Assembly: GCF_000622145.1 (NCBI RefSeq)
Contig: NZ_JHWH01000008.1
Span: 62,001 to 126,000 of the forward strand
DNA: 64,000 nt
Reading direction: 5' to 3'
Source of the DNA: Paracoccus yeei ATCC BAA-599
GTDB lineage: Bacteria; Pseudomonadota; Alphaproteobacteria; Rhodobacterales; Rhodobacteraceae
Shown: one piece after another, positions 45,639 through 54,800 of the stretch
Layout: each line of letters opens with the position of its first letter
How positions within the stretch are numbered: the first letter of the stretch is position 1
Position numbers and translations under genes: made by a program
The notes under the pieces: generated by a model
The model's database searches: none
Seen by the model: the letters and a program-made list of their open reading frames with translations, nothing else
What the model was told of the DNA's origin: nothing

Positions 45639-46847
45639 TCAGGCGCGCAGATCCTTGCGCGCCCGGATCAGCATCGGGGCGTATTCCAGGACATAAAGCC
45701 CGAAGGCCAGCATCCAGAGCCCGCCCGCCAGGTGGATCAGCCGGTCGTAATCGCCAAGCTCGGCCGCCGGGCGCAGCAGGGCCGCCGCCCAGATCGCCCC
45801 ATAGCTGGCGGTGGTCAGGGCCGAGGCCGTCAACGCGCGTCCCGTGTGACCGCGCGTGGCGCGGCCCATCACGGCCAGCATCTCGCCGCCGATGGCGCCC
45901 ACGGCAAAGACATGCAGCGCCCCGGCGGTGCTGAGCAGGCCCAGCCCAGACAGGCCGACGGCGGCAAAGCCCAGGGCCAGCATGGCATAGCCGCCGTGCA
46001 GCGCCAGCACCAGCGGCTCGGCCCAGGTGCGCCAGCCGCGCCAGCGCAGCATCCGTGCCAGGTTCAGCACGGCCGCGACCGGGCCCAGGACGGCCACCGG
46101 CAGGCTGTCCGGCGCGACGATCCACAGCGCCAGCGTGACGCCCGAGACGCAGGCGACCAGCGTGTCGAAGCGGTTGTAGGGGACCGGCAGCGGCCCCGGC
46201 CCGCGCCGCGCCAGCCAGTTGCGGGTAAAGCTGGGCGTGATGCGGCCGCCGATGATGACGATCAGCATGACATAGGCCGAGATCGCGGCCCGCGCGGCCA
46301 TGGTCGGGTCGCCGCCGCGCAGCACGGCCAGGTGAAAGCCCAGGTTTGCCAGCGCCAGCACCGTCACGGCGGCCACGACCTTGAGGTCGCGCCACTTGCG
46401 CCCGGCGATGATCTCGACCGCGAAGACGGCGGCCATGACCGGCAGGAACAGCGCATCCGCCAGCACGCCCAGCCAGACCGCGCCGCCCGGAGGCCAGGTC
46501 AGCGCCAGCCGGCCGACCAGCCACAGCGCCACCAGCGCCATCAGCGGCCGGCCCGACAAGGGCATGCGCCCGGTCCAGTTCGGCACCGCCGTCATCAGAA
46601 AGCCCGACAGCACCGCCGAGGCAAAGCCGAACAGCATCTCGTGCATGTGCCAGTTCGCCGCGCCGTAATCGCCGCCGGGCAGGGCGTGGCCGGAAACCGC
46701 CATGACCCACAGCGCCATGGCCAGCACGGCCCAGACCGCGCCGCCCAGAAAGAACGGCCGGAACCCATAGGAGAAGAGCACCGGCCCGGTGCGCGACAGC
46801 CCGCGCGGAATGCCGCCCCTGGCCTCGGCCGCCTTTGTCCTGGTCAT
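45639..46847 (-). CDS. nnrS: NnrS family haem-copper membrane protein
   Basis: 402 residues from the ATG at 46847; an upstream extension of the frame is unsupported. About 12 hydrophobic helices, N-terminal block LFSYGFRPFFLGGAVWA and ANWHMHEMLFGFASAVLSGFLMTAVPNWTG, IGGRITPSFTRNW, and HVFAVGAIGGEMLAVMGRATRGHTGR are hallmarks. NnrS proteins bind haem and copper and relieve NO stress. Lies 73 bases after paz on the same strand and may be partly co-transcribed. Confidence 0.93.
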   Translation of the reverse strand: MTRTKAAEARGGIPRGLSRTGPVLFSYGFRPFFLGGAVWAVLAMALWVMAVSGHALPGGDYGAANWHMHEMLFGFASAVLSGFLMTAVPNWTGRMPLSGRPLMALVALWLVGRLALTWPPGGAVWLGVLADALFLPVMAAVFAVEIIAGRKWRDLKVVAAVTVLALANLGFHLAVLRGGDPTMAARAAISAYVMLIVIIGGRITPSFTRNWLARRGPGPLPVPYNRFDTLVACVSGVTLALWIVAPDSLPVAVLGPVAAVLNLARMLRWRGWRTWAEPLVLALHGGYAMLALGFAAVGLSGLGLLSTAGALHVFAVGAIGGEMLAVMGRATRGHTGRALTASALTTASYGAIWAAALLRPAAELGDYDRLIHLAGGLWMLAFGLYVLEYAPMLIRARKDLRA

Positions 46848-46877
46848 CCCGGTGCCCTTTCCTTGACAAGCGGAAAT

Positions 46878-46912
46878 CGCCCGTCGCCTGCAGGGCCGGC
46901 GACGGGCGGTCT
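46878..46912 (-). terminator. Hairpin after paz
   Basis: Perfect 11-base stem CGCCCGTCGCC / GGCGACGGGCG (46878-46888 and 46898-46908) in the gap between paz and nnrS. On the minus strand it is followed by ATTTCC, a short T run, so termination may be partial and allow read-through into nnrS. Confidence 0.7.
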
Positions 46913-46920
46913 GGGGTTTC

Positions 46921-47355
46921 TTAGCGCTTGACCTGCGCCAGTTCGGCATCCATCCGGATGCGCGCCTTCTTGGGCAGCTTGCCCGTCGCCAGCGCGTCAT
47001 AGTTCGGCGCGTCGGGACCGGCCTGGATCAGCGCCACCATGCCCATCGGCAGGTGCGGCTTGCATTTGACGCCGTAAAGGCCGGGCTTGTCCAGCGTCAG
47101 CACGAACTGCTCGTTCAGCTTCGATTCGAATTCGGCCACGCCCTCGGGCAGCATGCCGGGCAGCGAGGCCACGTCATGGCTCTTGTCGGTCGGCACGAAG
47201 GTCACGGTGTCGCCGACCTCGGCCTGCACGAAGGCGGGCTCGAAGACCATCACGCCGTCGGCGCCCTTGTTCAGCATCTGCACCTGATGGTCGGCGGCCA
47301 GCGCCGGACCGGCCAGCGCGGTCAGCGCGGCGGTGATGATCAGCATGCGTTTCAT
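46921..47355 (-). CDS. paz: Pseudoazurin, periplasmic blue copper protein
   Basis: 144 residues; AAGGAG before the ATG, signal peptide ending ALAA (residues 1-21). Type 1 copper ligands are H60 (SHDV), C98, H101 and M106 ([10 protein letters not shown]). It carries electrons from the bc1 complex to NosZ, NorC and nitrite reductase. An FNR-like dyad lies 56 bases before its start. Confidence 0.96.
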   Translation of the reverse strand: MKRMLIITAALTALAGPALAADHQVQMLNKGADGVMVFEPAFVQAEVGDTVTFVPTDKSHDVASLPGMLPEGVAEFESKLNEQFVLTLDKPGLYGVKCKPHLPMGMVALIQAGPDAPNYDALATGKLPKKARIRMDAELAQVKR

Positions 47356-47410
47356 GTCCTGTCTCCTTGCAATCACGGCCGCAGCCTGACGCTTCGACCG
47401 GCCCCCGACG

Positions 47411-47424
47411 TTGCGCTGAGGCAA
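47411..47424 (-). promoter_or_regulatory. FNR-family-like dyad upstream of paz
   Basis: On the minus strand TTGCCTCAGCGCAA, fitting TTG-N8-CAA with paired inner bases. Its centre lies 62 bases before the paz start, so a -41.5 placement would leave a leader of about 20 bases. The inner bases differ from TTGAT, which may suit a different Crp/Fnr paralogue, such as the regulator encoded just upstream. Confidence 0.5.
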
Positions 47425-47437
47425 ATTGCGGCGGAAA

Positions 47438-48118
47438 TCAGGCGCGGGCTTCGGCGATGGCGGCAAGCCCGGCCGGATCGGCGATGATGACCTTGCGCCG
47501 CGCGCGCAGCAGGATGCCCTCGGCCTCCCATGCCGCCATGATGCGCGATGCGGTGTGCAGGGTATTGCCGCTCATGTCGGCGATGTCCTGGCGGGTGATG
47601 GGGAAGGGGATCTCGACCGGACCCGGGCCGGGTTTGGCCTGCCGGGCCAGGCGCAGCAGAAGATGGGCGATGCGGCGCCCGGCATCTTCGGTCGACATCT
47701 CGCGCAGGCGGGTATGCGCCTCGTCGAGCTTGCGCCCGACCGCCTGGATGGCCGAGACGGCCAGGGCAGGGGCGGCGGCGATCAGCGGCTCCCACCGGGC
47801 GCGGGGCCAGGCAAGCAGGGTGCTGGGAACGATCGCCTCTGCGCTGCCGGGAAAGATCGTGCGCCCGATGGCCGGGCCAAAGCCGCAAAGCTCGCCCGGG
47901 TGGACGATGCGGACGATGAATTGCTGGCCGTCCTCGGTCAGCTGCGTGACCTTCAGCCGGCCGTCGATCAGCAGGAAGAACCGCGCCGCCGCATCGCCCT
48001 GAAGGAACAGGTTCTGGCCCGGTTCCAGCGCGACGCGGGTCATGCCTTCCGCGATGATCCCCAGCTGTTCGGGGGTCAGGCTGGAAAAGATCGCCAGTTC
48101 AGCAAGTTCGGACAGCAT
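47438..48118 (-). CDS. Crp/Fnr-family regulator, unassigned
   Basis: 226 residues: sensory barrel (about 10-125; [30 protein letters not shown]), dimer helix and helix-turn-helix ([30 protein letters not shown]). The recognition helix has NTLHTASR instead of the PESLSR of its two neighbours, so it probably reads different inner bases. One cysteine in the barrel (GELCGFG), no iron-sulfur cluster motif. It lies between narR and paz, all on the same strand. DNR-like NO/redox sensor is the best guess. Confidence 0.85.
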   Translation of the reverse strand: MLSELAELAIFSSLTPEQLGIIAEGMTRVALEPGQNLFLQGDAAARFFLLIDGRLKVTQLTEDGQQFIVRIVHPGELCGFGPAIGRTIFPGSAEAIVPSTLLAWPRARWEPLIAAAPALAVSAIQAVGRKLDEAHTRLREMSTEDAGRRIAHLLLRLARQAKPGPGPVEIPFPITRQDIADMSGNTLHTASRIMAAWEAEGILLRARRKVIIADPAGLAAIAEARA

Positions 48119-48201
48119 GAGGATCTCGGGCAGGGTTCGGTGCGGCTTGGGGCAGGGCTAGCACAACCGGCGCCCCATGACAGCCCGAAAGCTTCGGCCG
48201 G

Positions 48202-48906
48202 TTACAGGCCTTCGTCCGAACTGTCGATCAGCGGATCATAACCTGCCGTCGCCGAAAGCCGCTCGCGGTCCGTGATGATGACGCGCGCGCCATCCATGGC
48301 GATCCCCTGCGCCTTGAGGCCGGCCAGGGCCCGCGACAGGCTTTCCGGCGTCATGCCGAGATAGGAGGCGAGATGGCGCTTTTCGACCGGCAGCACGAAG
48401 CTGTTGGCCGCGCCCTGGCGATGCGCCTGGTCCAGAAGCCAGGCCGCAAGCCGCTCGCGCGCCGTGCGCAGCTTCATGTTCTTGGCCTGGCGCACCATGT
48501 CGCGATAGCTGCCCGCCAGTTCCGTCATCACCGCCCCCGCCAGTTCCGGCTCGCGACGGATGGCCGCGCGCAGATCCACCGCCGGCAGCAGCAGGATGCG
48601 CGAGCGTTCCAGCGTGCGGGCCGACATCAGATAGGGCACGTCCCGGATGCAGGCGGCCAGGATGAAGCTGGAAACCGGGCGAACCATCGCCATCACCGCC
48701 TCGCGCCCGTTCCAGTCGGCGTGAAGCTCGACCGAGCCCTCGATCAGGATATGCAGGAAATCGGCGCGGTCGCCCTGGCGGAACAGATCCAGTTGGGGCG
48801 GGAAGCTCTGCGAATAGCTGGTCGCCATCAGCGCCTCGAAAGTCGGGGTCGACACCTCGTGGAACAAGGGCAGGCTGCGGATGGCGGGCTTTTCCTCGTC
48901 TCTCAC
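48202..48906 (-). CDS. narR: NarR, Crp/Fnr-family activator of the nar operon
   Basis: 234 residues from a GTG with AAGGA 7 bases upstream; an ATG at 49011 in frame would add 35 residues of unlike sequence. Sensory barrel about 20-140, helix-turn-helix EKRHLASYLGMTPESLSRALAGLKAQGI with E..SR. No cluster cysteines. In Paracoccus, NarR lies divergent to narK and activates narKGHJI in response to nitrate or nitrite; the position here is the same. Confidence 0.88.
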   Translation of the reverse strand: MRDEEKPAIRSLPLFHEVSTPTFEALMATSYSQSFPPQLDLFRQGDRADFLHILIEGSVELHADWNGREAVMAMVRPVSSFILAACIRDVPYLMSARTLERSRILLLPAVDLRAAIRREPELAGAVMTELAGSYRDMVRQAKNMKLRTARERLAAWLLDQAHRQGAANSFVLPVEKRHLASYLGMTPESLSRALAGLKAQGIAMDGARVIITDRERLSATAGYDPLIDSSDEGL

Positions 48907-48939
48907 GAATCGGTCCTTGCATCGAGGAAGATTTGACTT

Positions 48940-48951
48940 TTGATAAATCAA
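48940..48951 (-). promoter_or_regulatory. Short TTGAT/ATCAA dyad upstream of narR
   Basis: TTGATAAATCAA has both FNR half-sites but only two bases between them instead of four. It lies 34 bases before the narR start, where a repressor or autoregulatory site could overlap the promoter. Confidence 0.35.
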
Positions 48952-49068
48952 GGGCGCTACAAAGGCAACTGGATTGCCTCGTTTTGGCAGGTCGCCGTTT
49001 GATCCGATCACTGTTCTGACTGTCTGGATCGCAATTCACGTCCGTTTTTCCCTCTGCGCCGCCCTGAA

Positions 49069-49082
49069 TTGATCCATATCAA
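49069..49082 (+). promoter_or_regulatory. Consensus FNR-type box upstream of narK
   Basis: TTGATCCATATCAA matches TTGAT-N4-ATCAA exactly. Its centre is 84 bases before narK; a -41.5 position gives a start near 49117 and a leader of about 43 bases. FnrP and/or NarR are the expected activators. Confidence 0.88.
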
Positions 49083-49121
49083 GTTTGCGGCGCGGCCAAG
49101 GTGCTTTGCAGCCTGCAACCC

Positions 49122-49140
49122 CTTCGCGTGACCCGCGAAG
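49122..49140 (+). other. Hairpin in the narK leader
   Basis: Perfect seven-base stem CTTCGCG / CGCGAAG with a 5-base loop, ending about 8 bases before the AGGAG of narK. In the leader RNA it could shape ribosome access or mRNA stability. No T run, so not a terminator. Confidence 0.5.
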
Positions 49141-49159
49141 CGGATGACAGGAGCAAGTC

Positions 49160-51874
49160 ATGCCGGAACATCATCCCCCGTCCCGCAAGGACCAGCAAAG
49201 GGCCCTGTGGCTAAGCACATTCGCCTTCACGCTGTGCTTTGCCGTGTGGACGATCTTCTCGATCATCGGGATCACCATCAAGGCCGAGCTTGGCCTGACC
49301 GAATTCCAGTACGGGCTGCTGATCGCGACCCCGGTGTTGACCGGATCGCTGACGCGGCTGATCCTGGGCGTCTGGACCGAACGCTTCGGCGGCCGGCTGG
49401 TCTTTTCGCTGCAGATGATCCTGACGGGCGTCGCGACCTATCTGCTGACGCTGGCCGACAGCTATGCCACCTTCCTGCTGGCCGCGCTGGGCGTGGGCCT
49501 GGCGGGCGGGTCCTTCATCATCGGCGTGGCCTATGTGTCGAAATGGTTCCCGGCCGAGCGGCAGGGCCTGGCGCTGGGCACCTTCGGCATGGGCAATGTC
49601 GGCGCGGCCGTGACCAAGTTCCTGGCGCCCTTCGTGCTGGTCGCTATGGGCTGGCAGGGCGTGGCCGAGATCTGGGCCGCCGCCATCGCGCTGATGGGCG
49701 TGGCCTTCTGGCTGCTGGCCAAGGACGACCCGGATTTCGCCGCCCGCAAGGCCCGCGGCGTCCGGGCCCCGACCCTGGCCGAGCAGTTCGCGCCGCTGAA
49801 GAACCTGCAGGTCTGGCGCTTTTCGCTGTACTACTTCTTCGTCTTCGGCGGCTTCGTCGCGCTGGCGCTGTGGCTGCCGCATTACCTGACCGACGTCTAC
49901 GGCGTCGACGTGCGCACGGCCGGGATGGCGGCGGCGGCCTTCAGCCTGTCGGCCAGCCTGTTCCGCGCCTATGGCGGCGCGCTGTCGGACCGCTTCGGCG
50001 CGCGGACGGTGATGTACTGGACCTTCGGTTTCGCCATCGTCTTTCTGGTCATGCTGTCCTATCCGCCGACCGATTACGTCGTGCACGGCAAGAACGGCCC
50101 GATCGCCTTTTCCACGCAGATGGATCTGTGGCCCTTCGTCGCCACGCTGTTCGCGCTGGGCTTCTTCATGAGCCTGGGCAAGGCCGCCGTCTTCAAGCAC
50201 ATCCCGGTCTATTACCCGAACCACGTCGGCGCGGTCGGCGGTCTGGTGGGCATGATCGGGGGCCTGGGCGGTTTCATCCTGCCCATCGTCTTCGGCGCTC
50301 TGCTGGACCTGACGGGCGTCTATACTTCGTGCTTTGCGCTGCTGCTGGCCGTGGTCGTCGTGTCGCTGGCCTGGATGCACTTCTCGATCCGCGCGATGGA
50401 GCGGCAGGCCCAGGGCAAGGCGCTGGACCAGCTACCGGCCTTTGCCGAACTGGCCGAGATCCACGTCCCCGGCAAGACCGAGATGCCCAGGACGATCCAG
50501 GACTGGCGCCCCGAGGATGCGCAGTTCTGGGCCGAGAAGGGCCGCCGGATCGCGCGCCGCAACCTGTGGCTGTCGATCCCGGCGCTGACGCTGGCCTTCG
50601 CGGTCTGGATGGTCTGGTCGGTCGTGATCGCGCGGCTGCCCGCCATCGGCTTCAGCTTCAGCCAGGACCAGCTGTTCTGGCTGGCGGCGCTGCCGGCGCT
50701 GTCGGGGGCGACGCTGCGCATCTTCTACAGCTTCATGGTGCCGATCTTTGGCGGCCGGCTTTGGACGACGATTTCCACCGCCTCGCTGCTGATCCCGGCC
50801 ATGGGCATCGGCTATGCGGTGCAGAACCCGGAAACGCCCTATCTGATCTTCGTGGTGCTGGCGCTGCTGTGCGGGCTGGGGGGCGGCAACTTCTCGTCCT
50901 CGATGGCCAATATCGGCTTCTTCTTCCCGCGCGCCGAAAAGGGCAACGCCATGGCGCTGAACGCGGGCCTGGGCAACCTGGGCGTGTCGATCATGCAGTT
51001 CCTGGTGCCGGTCGTCATCACCATGGGCGTCTTTGGCGCCGTGGGCGGCCAGCCGCAGCAGCTGTCGGATGGCGGCCAGGTCTGGATGCAGAACGCGGGC
51101 TTCGTCTGGGTCCCGTTCATCATCGCCTCGACCATCGCGGCCTGGCTGGGCATGAACGACATCGCCGATGCGAAATCGAGCTTCCGCGAACAGGCGGTGA
51201 TCTTCAGCCGCCGGCACAACTGGATCATGTGCCTGCTGTATGTCGGCACCTTCGGCAGCTTCATCGGCTATTCCGCCGCCTTCCCGATGCTGACCAAGCT
51301 GGCCTTCCCGGGCGTCAACGCGCTGCAATACGCCTTCCTCGGGCCGCTGATCGGCGCGCTCAGCCGGGCGGGCAGCGGCTGGCTGGCCGACCGGGTCGGC
51401 GGCGGGCGGGTCACCTTCGGCGTGTTCCTGGGCATGATCGGGTCGGTCCTGGTCATCCTGCAGGGGCTGAACGGCGGCAGCTTCACACTGTTCTTCGCGG
51501 GCTTCATGGCGCTGTTCTTCTTCTCGGGCGTGGGCAATTCGTCCACCTTCCAGATGATCCCCGTCATCATGCGCAAGGAGATCGCGCGGCTTTACCCGAA
51601 CGCCACCGCCGAGGAGCGCCGCCGCCAGTCCGAACGTGAATCGGCGGCCATCGTCGCCTTTACCGCGGCCATCGGCGGCTATGGCGGCTTCTTCATCCCG
51701 AAGGCCTTCGGCAGTTCCATCCAGCTGACCGGCGGCGCCGGGGCGGCGCTGTGGGGCTTCCTGGCCTTCTATGTGCTCTGCATCGCCGTGACCTGGGGCG
51801 TCTACACGCGCCGGGGCGGCCTGCTGCACGACATCGAACACCGGGGCGCGGTCGTCGCCGCCCCCGCCGAATAA
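49160..51874 (+). CDS. narK: NarK, fused NarK1-NarK2 nitrate/nitrite transporter
   Basis: 904 residues, two complete 12-helix MFS carriers in one chain joined near residue 440-465. First half (NarK1 type, nitrate:H+ symport): TGSLTRLILGVWTERFGGR, GTFGMGNVGAAVTKF. Second half (NarK2 type, nitrate/nitrite antiport): SGATLRIFYSFMVPIFGGR, GLGGGNFSSSMANIGFFFP, NAGLGNLGVSIMQF. Such fusions are known in Paracoccus. ATG behind AGGAG. First gene of narKGHJI. Confidence 0.97.
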   Translation: MPEHHPPSRKDQQRALWLSTFAFTLCFAVWTIFSIIGITIKAELGLTEFQYGLLIATPVLTGSLTRLILGVWTERFGGRLVFSLQMILTGVATYLLTLADSYATFLLAALGVGLAGGSFIIGVAYVSKWFPAERQGLALGTFGMGNVGAAVTKFLAPFVLVAMGWQGVAEIWAAAIALMGVAFWLLAKDDPDFAARKARGVRAPTLAEQFAPLKNLQVWRFSLYYFFVFGGFVALALWLPHYLTDVYGVDVRTAGMAAAAFSLSASLFRAYGGALSDRFGARTVMYWTFGFAIVFLVMLSYPPTDYVVHGKNGPIAFSTQMDLWPFVATLFALGFFMSLGKAAVFKHIPVYYPNHVGAVGGLVGMIGGLGGFILPIVFGALLDLTGVYTSCFALLLAVVVVSLAWMHFSIRAMERQAQGKALDQLPAFAELAEIHVPGKTEMPRTIQDWRPEDAQFWAEKGRRIARRNLWLSIPALTLAFAVWMVWSVVIARLPAIGFSFSQDQLFWLAALPALSGATLRIFYSFMVPIFGGRLWTTISTASLLIPAMGIGYAVQNPETPYLIFVVLALLCGLGGGNFSSSMANIGFFFPRAEKGNAMALNAGLGNLGVSIMQFLVPVVITMGVFGAVGGQPQQLSDGGQVWMQNAGFVWVPFIIASTIAAWLGMNDIADAKSSFREQAVIFSRRHNWIMCLLYVGTFGSFIGYSAAFPMLTKLAFPGVNALQYAFLGPLIGALSRAGSGWLADRVGGGRVTFGVFLGMIGSVLVILQGLNGGSFTLFFAGFMALFFFSGVGNSSTFQMIPVIMRKEIARLYPNATAEERRRQSERESAAIVAFTAAIGGYGGFFIPKAFGSSIQLTGGAGAALWGFLAFYVLCIAVTWGVYTRRGGLLHDIEHRGAVVAAPAE

Positions 51875-51898
51875 TCGAAAAAGGAAACGGAGAGAGCC

Positions 51899-54800
51899 AT
51901 GAGCCATCTTCTGGATCGCCTGAACTTCCTTGCCCCGCTGCGCAAGGACACGTTCGCGGACGGGCACGGCCAGACCACCATCGAAAGCCGGGACTGGGAG
52001 GACACCTATCGCGCCCGCTGGCGCCACGACAAGATCGTGCGCTCGACCCATGGGGTGAACTGCACGGGCTCCTGCTCGTGGAAGATCTACGTGAAGTCGG
52101 GGATCGTCACCTGGGAAACCCAGCAGACCGACTATCCCCGGACCCGCCCCGATCTGCCCAACCACGAACCGCGCGGCTGCGCACGGGGCGCGAGCTACAG
52201 CTGGTACCTGTATTCCGCGAACCGGGTGAAGACGCCTCTGATCCGGGGCAGGCTGATGCGGCTGTGGCGCGAGGCGCGCAAGACGATGACGCCCATCGAG
52301 GCCTGGACCGCCATTCAGAACGACCCGGCCGCGCGCGAAAGCTATACCCGCGTCCGGGGCAAGGGCGGCTTCGTGCGCGCCACCTGGGACGAGGCGACCG
52401 AGATCACCGCCGCCGCCAACGCCTATACCGCCAAACGCTACGGCCCCGACCGGGTGTTCGGCTTTTCGCCGATCCCGGCCATGTCGATGATCTCGTACGC
52501 CGCGGGCACGCGCTATCTGTCGCTTCTGGGCGGCACCTGCATGTCCTTCTATGACTGGTACTGCGACCTGCCGCCGGCAAGCCCGCAGACCTGGGGCGAA
52601 CAGACCGACGTCCCCGAAAGCGCGGACTGGTACAACGCGGGCTATCTGATCCTCTGGGGTTCGAACGTGCCCCAGACCCGCACGCCCGACGCGCATTTCT
52701 ATACCGAAGCGCGCTATCGCGGCACCAAGTCCGCCGTGATCTGCCCCGACTATTCCGAGGCGGCCAAGTTCGGCGACATCTGGCTGAACGCCAAGCAGGG
52801 CACGGACGCGGCCATCGGCATGGCCTTTGGCCACGTCATCCTGCGCGAATTCCACCTGGACCGGCAGGCCGAGTATTTCGAAGACTACTGCCGGCGCTAT
52901 TCCGACATGCCGATGCTGGTGCGCCTGGACGAACAGGACGGCCGGCTGGTGCCGGGCCGGCAGTTGCGCGCGGGCGACCTGCCGGGCGCCTTGGGGGAAA
53001 CCGCCAACACCGACTGGAAGACCGTCGCCATCGACGAGATCTCGCGCCAGATGGTGGTGCCCAACGGCTCGATCGGGCATCGCTGGTCCGAGGACGGCTC
53101 GGTCAAGCCGACCAAGGCCGAACCCACCACCCAGACCGGCACCGCCTCGACCAAGGTCGAGGACACCGGGCTGTGGAACCTGGAGCAGAAGGCGCAGGGC
53201 CGCGACGTGCGCCTGCAGCTGAGCCTGATCCTGGAGGACGAGCACGACGAGATCGCCGAAGTCGATTTCCCCTTCTTCGGCGGCGCGGCGACCAACGGCT
53301 TTGCCGTGGACGACCGGGGCGAGGTGCTGACCCGCAACGTTCCCGCCCGCCGCGTCACGCTGGCCGACGGCAGTTCGGTCCTGGTCGCCACGGTCTTTGA
53401 CCTGCTGTGCGCGAACTACAGCCTGGACCGGGGGCTTGGCGGCCAGAACGTCGCCACGAGCTATGACGACGACGTGCCCTTCACCCCCGCCTGGGCGGAG
53501 CGCATCACCGGCGTGCGCCGCGACAAGATCATCCAGGTGGCGCGGGAATTCGCCAGCAACGCCGAAAAGACCAACGGCAAGTCCATGGTCATCATCGGCG
53601 CGGCGATGAACCACTGGTTCCACATGGACATGAACTATCGCGCCGTCATCAACATGCTGGTGATGTGCGGCTGCGTCGGCCAGTCGGGCGGCGGCTGGGC
53701 GCATTACGTCGGCCAGGAAAAGCTGCGCCCGCAGACCGGCTGGACGGCGCTGGCCTTCGCGCTGGACTGGGCGCGCCCGCCGCGCCACATGAACGCGACC
53801 AGCGCCTTCTATGCCCATACCGACCAGTGGCGCTATGAGACGGTGACGGCGCGCGAACTGCTGTCGCCCACCGCGCCCAAGGGCGACTGGGACCGGCTCA
53901 GCCTGATCGACTACAACATCCGCGCCGAGCGGATGGGCTGGCTGCCCTCGGCCCCGCAGCTGCGCACGAACCCGCTGGAGGTCGGCCGCGCCGCCAGGGC
54001 CGAAGGCATCGCGGTCAAGGACTATGTCGCCCGCGAACTGAAATCGGGCGGCCTGGAAATGTCCTGCCAGGACCCGGACGCGCCGGAAAACTGGCCGCGC
54101 AACCTGTTCGTCTGGCGCTCGAACCTGCTGGGGTCCTCGGGCAAGGGGCATGAATATTTCCTCAAGCACCTGCTGGGCACCGACCACGGCGTGCAGGGCA
54201 AGGACCTGGGCGCCGAGGGCGGCGTGAAGCCGGTCGAGGCCGTCTGGCACGACGACGCGCCCGAGGGGAAGCTGGACCTGCTGGTCACCATCGACTTCCG
54301 CATGTCCACCACCGCCGTTTATGCCGACATCGTCCTGCCGACCGCCAGCTGGTACGAAAAGGACGACATGAACACGTCGGACATGCACCCCTTTATCCAC
54401 CCGCTGCAGGCGGCGGTGGACCCGGCGTACGAATCGAAATCCGACTGGGAGATCTTCAAGTCCATCGCGCGCAAGTTCTCCGAACTCGCGCCCGAGGTTC
54501 TGGGCGTGGAAACCGACGTGGTGCAGCTGCCCCTGCAGCACGACAGCGCGGGCGAGATCGCCCAGCCCTTTGTCGCCGACTGGAAACAGGGCCAGTGCGA
54601 CCTGATCCCCGGCCGAACCGCGCCCGCCTATATCGAGGTGACGCGCGACTATCCGAACCTCTACAAGCGCTTTACCGCGCTGGGTCCGCTGATGGAAAAA
54701 GCCGGCAACGGCGGCAAGGGCATCTCCTGGGACACCAAGACCGAGGTGCATCACCTGAAGGCGCTGAACGGCACCGTGACCGAGGACGGCGTGACCCAGG

